Assembly: GCF_040493455.1 (NCBI RefSeq)
Contig: NZ_JANFDA010000003.1
Span: forward strand, 186,001 to 250,000
Length of the DNA stretch: 64,000 bases
From: Microcosmobacter sp040493455
Lineage (GTDB): Bacteria; Bacteroidota; Bacteroidia; Flavobacteriales; Flavobacteriaceae
Direction: 5' to 3'
Under the pieces are notes generated by a model. That model searched no databases and had not been told where the DNA came from. It saw nothing but the letters and a program-made list of their open reading frames with translations. A program made the translations under genes and the position numbers. Shown here in pieces: positions 26,494 to 33,287 of the stretch (the stretch's first letter is position 1; the number at the start of each line of letters is the position of its first letter).

Positions 26494-28149
26494 ATGAAAT
26501 TAAAATTTTCCTTCTACTTAATAGTCTTATTAATAATAAGTTGTAGCTGTAAAGTAGAAAGAAAACGCTCTATAAATACTCAAGCTCTTGATGAAGTAGT
26601 TAAATCTGTTATGGATGATAATAATATCCATGGGTTATCAGTAGCTGTGGTCAAAGGCAATGACACTAAGTTTTTGGAAAGCTATGGTGTTCTCCATAAT
26701 GGAACAGAAACAAAAGTAGATTCAGAAACACTTTTTAGTGCACAATCTTTAAGTAAAACATTTACTGCATTGGCAGTTATTGTAGCAGAACAAGAACAGT
26801 TATTGAAGTTAGACTCACCAATTATTGAGTACTTGCCTGAGTTCAAAGTTGGCAGCGTACATGAAAAGAATGCGTCAGCAAGAATCACACTACGGCATTT
26901 ATTAAGCCATACTTCTGGTTTACCTGCAGATGCTCCTGTAGGAAATATATTTTCTCCTAGCTTTAATAATTATGATTCTTTTCCTTTATCTGAAAGGGTT
27001 TTGAGTGTAAATAACGTTTGGTTAAAAGATTCAGTAGGAGTCAATTACAATTATTCAAATATTGGATTTGATATTGCTGCCCACATTATTGAGAAAGTAA
27101 GTGGTCAATCTTTTTCTGAATATCTGCGTGAACATATTCTCATTCCTCTGAAAATGAAGAATAGTACGTTTGAGCTGAATACCATACCGTCACATTCAAA
27201 TCGAGCTAGAGGACATTGTTTTGGAGTAAATGAAGAACTTCCAGTTTTATTTTCTTCCGTTGGTGCAGGAGGGCTGTATACAACAGTAGCAGACATGAGT
27301 AATTTCCTGAAATCAGCAATCAATCAATTTCAAGAAATTCTTAATCAAAAAAGCCACGATGAATTCATAAGAATCCCGTTTTCAAAAAGAAATAATGGGT
27401 ATGCTCTTGGTATTCAAGTTAATGAGGTGAATTATTGTGTGCCTTATTACAGTCATACAGGGAACGGTTTTGGGTTCACAGCTACGATGGCTTGGTTTCC
27501 CACAGAATCTTTAGGCATGGTAATTCTTAGTAATAGAGAATCGGTATATTCTGGTTTAACTTCAATTCAGCAGACCATACTAGAACATTATGCAAAGCCA
27601 GACTTCTTAAAATCAAACTGTACTGATATCGATGAATATCCTAAAGAGATCAAAAAAGAAGAGATTTCATATTATCAATCGATATCTGGTGGATACTCTA
27701 ACGGAAATGTGCTATTAGAGTTTGAATTAAGAGGAAATAAATTTGGAGTATTGTCGCCTAGTAATGGTGATTTTAATGCGTTTCATTTTGTATCTAAAAA
27801 TCACTGGGTTTTTAGAGATGGAACAGAAACTATACATTTTAAACTCAAAAATGACAGGCTTACTAACCTAAATAATGGAATGACTTTTTCTAAAATTGCT
27901 AACCACACAAATGCTAATGCGAAAAGTAATCCTCTATGGGAGAATTATGAAGGCAGGTATCGCGCTTACGCTTATGGAGTTTTAGAGTCTGTAGAAAATA
28001 TTGAACTAATCAATGGTCATCTGCACTTGAATGGTAATATGCTATATGAGAAGTTTCCGAATATTTTCTTTGATCAGTTTGGGCAAGTGGTAGATTTCAG
28101 TCAGGGAAATGCAAAGATTGAGTATGCCTCGTACCACAAAATAGACTAA
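26494..28149 (+). CDS. Beta-lactamase-family serine hydrolase lipoprotein
   Basis: A 551-residue penicillin-binding-protein/class C beta-lactamase fold enzyme. Lipoprotein signal MKLKFSFYLIVLLIISCSC at the N-terminus. Catalytic SxxK is in SAQSLSKTF (about residues 86-89), the YxN motif in NYNYSNIGF, and the HTG/KTG-equivalent in YSHTGNGFGF. The fold ends near residue 370; the C-terminal 180 residues form a beta-rich domain of the kind often trailing these esterases/peptidases. Substrates in the group range from peptidoglycan peptides to esters, so the specificity is not assignable. It lies on the same strand within the accessory island, with 100-150 bp gaps on each side, so it is probably a separate transcript. 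Confidence 0.88.
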   Translation: MKLKFSFYLIVLLIISCSCKVERKRSINTQALDEVVKSVMDDNNIHGLSVAVVKGNDTKFLESYGVLHNGTETKVDSETLFSAQSLSKTFTALAVIVAEQEQLLKLDSPIIEYLPEFKVGSVHEKNASARITLRHLLSHTSGLPADAPVGNIFSPSFNNYDSFPLSERVLSVNNVWLKDSVGVNYNYSNIGFDIAAHIIEKVSGQSFSEYLREHILIPLKMKNSTFELNTIPSHSNRARGHCFGVNEELPVLFSSVGAGGLYTTVADMSNFLKSAINQFQEILNQKSHDEFIRIPFSKRNNGYALGIQVNEVNYCVPYYSHTGNGFGFTATMAWFPTESLGMVILSNRESVYSGLTSIQQTILEHYAKPDFLKSNCTDIDEYPKEIKKEEISYYQSISGGYSNGNVLLEFELRGNKFGVLSPSNGDFNAFHFVSKNHWVFRDGTETIHFKLKNDRLTNLNNGMTFSKIANHTNANAKSNPLWENYEGRYRAYAYGVLESVENIELINGHLHLNGNMLYEKFPNIFFDQFGQVVDFSQGNAKIEYASYHKID

Positions 28150-28254
28150 GCGATGATTGTTTAGGGTTTTTTAATTTATATTCCTGACGTTGTTTGCATT
28201 AATGGTAAATTCTGAATAGCTTTAGTGTATCCTATTTATAATCAAATATTTAGT

Positions 28255-28794
28255 ATGATACAAGAATCTATAGAGTTCTCTGCCGAACTTCTTAATCAAT
28301 TCCTAAAAAATAAGTTTTCCTCTCCTGAAGGCAAAGTAATTATAAATAACATTATTCAAAGTGACGGTTCTTTATCTTCAAAGAATCGGAATAAAGTCGT
28401 CATCTCCTTAATTAATGTGAGCAAAGAAACCCAAAAGAATTTTTACAACAAACCTGATAACCCAGTTGGAGATCAACCTACAATTGCTCCAATAGAAAGA
28501 TATAACGTTGACATACTAGTGACTTCGAGTTTTGATAGATATAGAGAATCATTAAAGTTTCTGAATGCTTCTATTCTTTTTTTTCAGATAAATCCAGTCA
28601 TTAGTGTTTCTTCCAATTCAGACATTCCTGAAGGAATTGATAGATTAGATTTTCAACTAGAGCATATATCTTATTTTGAAATGCATAGTCTCTGGAGTGC
28701 TATGGGAGCTAAGTACCAACCTTCAGTAATTTATAAAGTAAGGTTACTAACAAGTAATCGCGATAATACAGAACAGTCTATACCGTCTATATGA
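28255..28794 (+). CDS. DUF4255 / Pvc16-type contractile injection system protein
   Basis: A 179-residue protein matching the DUF4255 (Pvc16 N-terminal) pattern: an initial helix MIQESIEFSAELLNQFLKN, a central strand-rich core (KVVISLINVSKETQKNF), YNVDILVTSSFDRYRESLKFL, and FQLEHISYFEMHSLWSAMGAKYQPSVIYKVRLL. In extracellular contractile injection systems (Afp, PVC) the cognate protein caps or terminates the tail. The longer frame starts with GTG at 28225; I use the ATG at 28255, which gives the usual family N-terminus. It overlaps the next gene by 4 bp (ATGA), so translation is coupled. Confidence 0.82.
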   Translation: MIQESIEFSAELLNQFLKNKFSSPEGKVIINNIIQSDGSLSSKNRNKVVISLINVSKETQKNFYNKPDNPVGDQPTIAPIERYNVDILVTSSFDRYRESLKFLNASILFFQINPVISVSSNSDIPEGIDRLDFQLEHISYFEMHSLWSAMGAKYQPSVIYKVRLLTSNRDNTEQSIPSI

Positions 28795-29606
28795 GCTCAA
28801 CCAATTTTAAACTAGTTTTTAGAGTGGATTTCTTCCATTCCTATTACCAAGATGATCATTTTAGAGGCTTAAACTTTAAGGCTTCTGGAGGCACAAACCA
28901 ACTCATGAGTCGCTATAACTTTAAAATAATTGTTACAGCAACTGGATTTGATTTTTATGCCAATACACAACAGTCATTAAAAGACTTCCTCAATTATATT
29001 AATCAAGCTACTGAAGTAGACCATTTTCATTTTACAGTGACTACTATCGATACTGTATTTTACTCATTTACCGACTTACCCATAGATTGGAATGGGCAAA
29101 TACAATACGAAAGTAATTCTATAATGAATGACAATGAACTAAAAGGGACTATGGGAGACGATGTAACAACTGAAGGGTTTGCTAGTTTGAAGATATACTT
29201 TGATGACATAGTAGCTGCTACTGGAGAAAATAATATAGGACCAAAATACAAGGTGGTTTTTAATGCTAGAAAGACGCAATGGAGATATTATGTAATCAAC
29301 AGAAGTAATATAAATCTTGAAAATGTAAAAGTAGTTGATCAAAATTCAGAAATAAAGTTTGAAGCTATTGGAGAATCTACTATCCCAAATGGAGAGAAAG
29401 CCTTAATGTTTTCTTCAGGTAATACGTTTCTCCCTTTAAGCGAAGTCTCAAAGTATAAGTTTGATTTAGTTTTGCCCAAAGGTGATAGAATATTAAGTAA
29501 GCAGATTATCTTTTCAGGATTACCTAGCCCCAATGCTTCTAACCTTATGGTCGACAAAGTAAATAATGAAAATATAGTAATCTCTCCAATGTATGTTTAT
29601 GCATAA
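28791..29606 (+). CDS. Unknown protein between cap-type and sheath genes
   Basis: A 271-residue beta-rich protein, not recognised by family. No signal peptide or membrane helix. Residues 1-105 form one compact region (KLVFRVDFFHSYYQDDHFRG, later FDFYANTQQSLKDFLNYI); residues 140-271 look like a second beta domain. Position between DUF4255 and the sheath, with an ATGA overlap upstream and 15 bp downstream, makes a structural role in the same particle (cap adaptor or sheath-associated subunit) the best guess. I recall similar-sized unknowns in this place in other Bacteroidota injection-system loci but cannot verify it here. Confidence 0.65.
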   Translation: MSSTNFKLVFRVDFFHSYYQDDHFRGLNFKASGGTNQLMSRYNFKIIVTATGFDFYANTQQSLKDFLNYINQATEVDHFHFTVTTIDTVFYSFTDLPIDWNGQIQYESNSIMNDNELKGTMGDDVTTEGFASLKIYFDDIVAATGENNIGPKYKVVFNARKTQWRYYVINRSNINLENVKVVDQNSEIKFEAIGESTIPNGEKALMFSSGNTFLPLSEVSKYKFDLVLPKGDRILSKQIIFSGLPSPNASNLMVDKVNNENIVISPMYVYA

Positions 29607-29621
29607 TACGTTTTTTAGCTA

Positions 29622-31202
29622 ATGAACATTTCAAATATTAAATCACCAGGAGTTTATATAGACGAGATCAATGCATTTCCAAATTCCGTAGTTGCAGTAG
29701 GAACAGCCATCCCCGCATTCATAGGATATACGCCTCAAGCTACTTTTGAAGGTAAGTCCTATACAAATGTGGCAATGAAAATTAATTCATTTGCTCAGTT
29801 TGAAGCAATTTATTGTTATCCAGACCCTGAACCTCCTGCTGCTCCAGCCAAGCAGTATAACCCACAATATTATTTGGTTGAGCAAGATACCCAACCAGTA
29901 AAAGGAGATTTTGTAAACATAAATGGAAAATTCTATTCCATAGTTCCAGACCCAAATACAATTTACTATTTGTACAATAGCATAAAACTATTTTATGATA
30001 ATGGTGGAGGAGAAGCTTACATAGTATCGGTAGGAAGTTATGGTGAACCTTCTAAAAAACCAATGGAGGTAGGAGCTCAAATAATTAACCAAAATGTTAG
30101 CTTAAATGATTTGCAAGGTGGCTTAGAACTTTTAGAGAACGAAACAGAACCTACCATGTATATCTGTCCTGAAGCGACACTGCTCACAGTCGAAAACAAT
30201 GGAACCTTAATGAAAACGATGCTACAACAAGCATCAACAATGCAAACCGCAATATGCATTTTTGATATTATCAGAGGAAACGATCCAGATCCGGTGACTT
30301 ATGAAAATGATATTGAAGCATTCAGAAATAATACAGGTTCAGAAGGATTGAGTTTTGGAGCAGCGTACTATCCGTTCATTGGAACCACAATAATGCAATC
30401 ATCTGATTTGGACTATACCAATTTATTTGGAGGAGATATACAACGTCTAAAATCCTTATTGAATCCTATAGATGTGCCAAATGAAACCGTTGCTACTATT
30501 TTATCAAATATTGAAAACAGTATAGGAGATCTAACCGTTGCTCAGTATAATAATGCTTTAATCAATGCTAGTACCGATTATGCAGCTATTATTAAAAGTG
30601 TTTTGAGCGTCGCAAATATATTACCTACAAGTGGAGCCATGGCAGGGATTTTTACTAAAATAGATAATGAAAGAGGCGTCTGGAATGCACCAGCAAACAT
30701 ATCGATCACTGGAGCAGCATTTCTGCCAATTAATTTAACAGACACCCAACAACAACCTCTCAATGTAGATGCTGTTTCAGGAAAATCTATTAATGCAATT
30801 CGGCTTTTCTCTGGAGGCCTTGGAATCCTTGTTTGGGGAGCACGAACGTTAGATGGCAATAGTTTAGATTGGAAGTATATTCCTGTAAGAAGAACAATAA
30901 TTATGATAGAACAGTCTTGTAAACTTGCAGCACGAGCTTATGTTTTTGCACCAAATGTTAAGAATACTTGGGAAGCGGTAAAATCTATGATAAGTAGTTT
31001 TTTGACTACCATATGGAAACAAGGAGGACTTATGGGAGCAACACCTTCCGAAGCCTTTTCTGTGCAATGTGGCTTAGGAACTACAATGACTGGACAAGAC
31101 ATACTAGAGGGTTTTATGAATGTGACTATAAGTGTTGCATTAATTAGACCCGCAGAGTTTATTGTTATTCGCTTTCATCAGCTTATGCCTAATTCATCTT
31201 AG
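29622..31202 (+). CDS. Contractile tail sheath protein (eCIS/phage-like)
   Basis: A 526-residue sheath subunit. The N-terminus SPGVYIDEINAFPNSVVAVG and AIPAFIGYT is the standard sheath opening. The C-terminal third carries the Phage_sheath_1C pattern: IPVRRTIIMIEQSCKLAARA, VFAPNVKNTWEAVKSMI, LWKQGGL-like WKQGGLMGATPSEAFSVQCG, and PAEFIVIRFHQL. These strands and helices build the handshake mesh between subunits in contractile tails, so the protein should polymerise and contract. Length fits Afp/AlgoCIS-type sheaths. It is the last gene of a three-gene operon, and its stop codon overlaps that of the convergent core gene by 4 bp. Tube, baseplate, spike and ATPase genes are not in the window. Confidence 0.95.
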   Translation: MNISNIKSPGVYIDEINAFPNSVVAVGTAIPAFIGYTPQATFEGKSYTNVAMKINSFAQFEAIYCYPDPEPPAAPAKQYNPQYYLVEQDTQPVKGDFVNINGKFYSIVPDPNTIYYLYNSIKLFYDNGGGEAYIVSVGSYGEPSKKPMEVGAQIINQNVSLNDLQGGLELLENETEPTMYICPEATLLTVENNGTLMKTMLQQASTMQTAICIFDIIRGNDPDPVTYENDIEAFRNNTGSEGLSFGAAYYPFIGTTIMQSSDLDYTNLFGGDIQRLKSLLNPIDVPNETVATILSNIENSIGDLTVAQYNNALINASTDYAAIIKSVLSVANILPTSGAMAGIFTKIDNERGVWNAPANISITGAAFLPINLTDTQQQPLNVDAVSGKSINAIRLFSGGLGILVWGARTLDGNSLDWKYIPVRRTIIMIEQSCKLAARAYVFAPNVKNTWEAVKSMISSFLTTIWKQGGLMGATPSEAFSVQCGLGTTMTGQDILEGFMNVTISVALIRPAEFIVIRFHQLMPNSS

Positions 31203-31585
31203 TTCACTTTGTACGCAGTCCCTTTTTCGACTCGGATTTTTTGATTGGTTTTTTTTACTGCACGCTTGTATTCAAAAGTATAAGAAGAGTCAGTAGTGGT
31301 TAAAATTTTAAAATGAATAGCTTCTTGCTCAGCCATTGATTTTGGATTGATTTTCTTTTGAATGAATTCACAATCGTTGATCCAACGAATGGAGGCCGAA
31401 TCTACCTTGCCATCAAAATAATCAATATTGAATTTTTCAGTACGGAGAAAAGTTCCTGTCTTTTTTACGCCATCAATCGTATAGCTAAATTCAAAAGTAC
31501 CAGTCTTATAATCCTTGCAGTTGCGTTCAGTTTCAAAACAGCTTGTTAGTAGAAAAAGTACCAATAATACTTTGACAATCTTCAT
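31199..31585 (-). CDS. Small hypothetical lipoprotein
   Basis: A 128-residue lipoprotein of unknown function. The start at 31583-31585 gives MKIVKVLLVLFLLTSC, a lipoprotein signal with lipid Cys16; a longer frame from 31615 would overlap the upstream ATPase gene and lack the signal at its start. The mature part is a small beta-rich domain (KTGTFEFSYTIDGVKKTGTF and following). In databases such flavobacterial proteins are, as I recall, often mislabelled 'DNA topoisomerase IV', apparently from proximity; nothing here resembles a topoisomerase. Lies 4 bp downstream of the ATPase gene on the same strand. Confidence 0.8.
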   Translation of the reverse strand: MKIVKVLLVLFLLTSCFETERNCKDYKTGTFEFSYTIDGVKKTGTFLRTEKFNIDYFDGKVDSASIRWINDCEFIQKKINPKSMAEQEAIHFKILTTTDSSYTFEYKRAVKKTNQKIRVEKGTAYKVN

Positions 31586-31589
31586 AAAA

Positions 31590-32258
31590 CTAGTTTTTAT
31601 CCACGATTTTACCATCTACCATTACTAACTTTCGATCTGCCATATTTGCTAACTCTTCATTATGAGTTACGATAACAAAAGTTTGTCCAAATTCATCCCT
31701 TAGTTTGAAGAACAATTGATGTAATTGATCAGCAGATTCGCTATCCAAATTACCTGAAGGTTCATCAGCAAAGATTAGATCAGGTTTATTCATTAACGCT
31801 CTAGCCACAGCAACACGCTGTTGCTCTCCACCAGAAAGCTCGTTTGGCTTGTGATTGTATCGTTCTTGTAAGCCAAGATACTCTAACAATTCTTTGCCTT
31901 TAGTCTCCGCTTCAGATTTTGAAGCATTGTTTATAAAAGCTGGAATGCAAACATTTTCTAATGCTGTAAACTCTGGTAAAAGTTGATGAAACTGAAAGAT
32001 GAAGCCGATATGCTCATTTCTAAACTTGGCGAGAGACTTTCCATCTATAGCGTTGACATTAGTACCGTTAATAATGAGTTCGCTACTGGTTGTATTATCA
32101 CTTTTATCTAGTGTTCCAAGTATTTGCAGTAGCGTTGTTTTACCAGCGCCAGATGCTCCAACTATGGCAACGATTTCACCTTTGTTAATGTTTATGTCTA
32201 CACCCTTAAGCACATGAAGATCTTTGTAGTGCTTTTGGATATTTTTAGCGTTAATCAT
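31590..32258 (-). CDS. ABC transporter ATPase, LolD/MacB-like
   Basis: A 222-residue nucleotide-binding subunit of the LolD/FtsE/MacB group. In the ATG-started protein, Walker A GASGAGKTT is at about 34-42, the signature LSGGEQQRVAVARAL at about 137, and Walker B LIFADEPSGNLDSES follows. The initial codon of the longest frame is TTG at 32261; ATG at 32258 is the real start. Such ATPases pair with a four-helix permease for lipoprotein release or efflux, but none is adjacent; instead a small lipoprotein follows after 4 bp. Substrate unassigned. Confidence 0.92.
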   Translation of the reverse strand: MINAKNIQKHYKDLHVLKGVDININKGEIVAIVGASGAGKTTLLQILGTLDKSDNTTSSELIINGTNVNAIDGKSLAKFRNEHIGFIFQFHQLLPEFTALENVCIPAFINNASKSEAETKGKELLEYLGLQERYNHKPNELSGGEQQRVAVARALMNKPDLIFADEPSGNLDSESADQLHQLFFKLRDEFGQTFVIVTHNEELANMADRKLVMVDGKIVDKN

Positions 32259-32369
32259 CAATTAATTTTGAACGATGAAATTACTACATAAAATGCTATG
32301 GGCAAAACGGTTTAAGTTTTCTTTTTTGTATATTAAAATTTGAAACAAAAATCTTAAAGCGTATTAGAT

Positions 32370-33287
32370 ATGGATACTGTTTATGAGAAGTTCTACAAGG
32401 GAATGTACTTAAAAACTGGAGGATATATTCCGTCAGAACCTATCAACCAGAATATTTATCCTGGAGACTTTTTTCAAATTAGAGATGGGGAGATGATTCT
32501 TCTAGGAAATATTTATAAAAATTCAGTCATTAGTGTTGAAAATACCAAATTTAATTATGAAATAGCTTTAAACCCTGTCAATTGGACATTCAGCAAGGGT
32601 GTCACAAAACCCTATTCAGGAAGAGGAACAGGAAACAATCCTATTGAAGGTGAAATTGAATTTAGTAAGCAAATTTTGGCTTTTGATAGTCCTGGGAGCT
32701 ATTTTTTTAAAGGAAAAGACCCAAAAGCTTGTAAGATTACTAATTGGTCAGATATTAAACAAGAGCTCATTATTAAACTTACTCAAACCTTGTATTCTTT
32801 TAGGGATGTTTATGTAGTTACTGAGTGTGTGACTATGAATAACTGGACTTTGGCCATATCCAATTCAAAGAAAGGAGAGTTAGAAATCGCAGCAGACAAT
32901 GAGAATTTTGGTTTGGTTGATATTTTTGGACATGTTTCATCTAAAACCATTCAATCCAAGGATATTGAATACTATCACAGAGAAACTAAGCGAAAGCCTA
33001 GCTTCTTTAAAGCAAAAAAGTTAGCTATTCAAAATGATAAGTTAGAAACTTTTATTAGTGAACAAATTGCAGACAAAATGGAAAAAAACCAATGGGCTAA
33101 TGATTTTTATGAATGCGATTTTGGTATAGAACTTATGAGTCCTAATTCTTCTATATCTAGTAATCACAGTATCTCAGTATTGGACATGTTACAAGCCAAT
33201 GAGTTAAATCCTAATACTGCATTGCTATACTTTAAATGGGAAGATGCGAATTTGGATGATTTAGAACGACTCTTCTCCCGCGTCTAG
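32370..33287 (+). CDS. Unknown accessory protein, 305 residues
   Basis: I do not recognise this protein with confidence. No signal peptide or obvious membrane helix. The N-terminus (KTGGYIPSEPINQNIYPGDF then FQIRDGEMILLGNIY) and a middle segment (DVYVVTECVTMNNWTLAISN) recall the general layout of bacterial gasdermins, where a short N-terminal 'PLD...G.L' strand pair is followed by alternating strands, but similarity is faint and I give it little weight. The last 56 bp overlap, tail to tail, the DUF5916 gene. Monocistronic, AT-rich, and flanked by core genes, so it is likely an acquired gene. Confidence 0.65.
   Translation: MDTVYEKFYKGMYLKTGGYIPSEPINQNIYPGDFFQIRDGEMILLGNIYKNSVISVENTKFNYEIALNPVNWTFSKGVTKPYSGRGTGNNPIEGEIEFSKQILAFDSPGSYFFKGKDPKACKITNWSDIKQELIIKLTQTLYSFRDVYVVTECVTMNNWTLAISNSKKGELEIAADNENFGLVDIFGHVSSKTIQSKDIEYYHRETKRKPSFFKAKKLAIQNDKLETFISEQIADKMEKNQWANDFYECDFGIELMSPNSSISSNHSISVLDMLQANELNPNTALLYFKWEDANLDDLERLFSRV

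Noticed and set aside
31199..31585. Naming the small lipoprotein a topoisomerase IV subunit, as databases sometimes do
   Set aside because: 128-residue lipoprotein without any topoisomerase motif; the name seems to be a propagated error.
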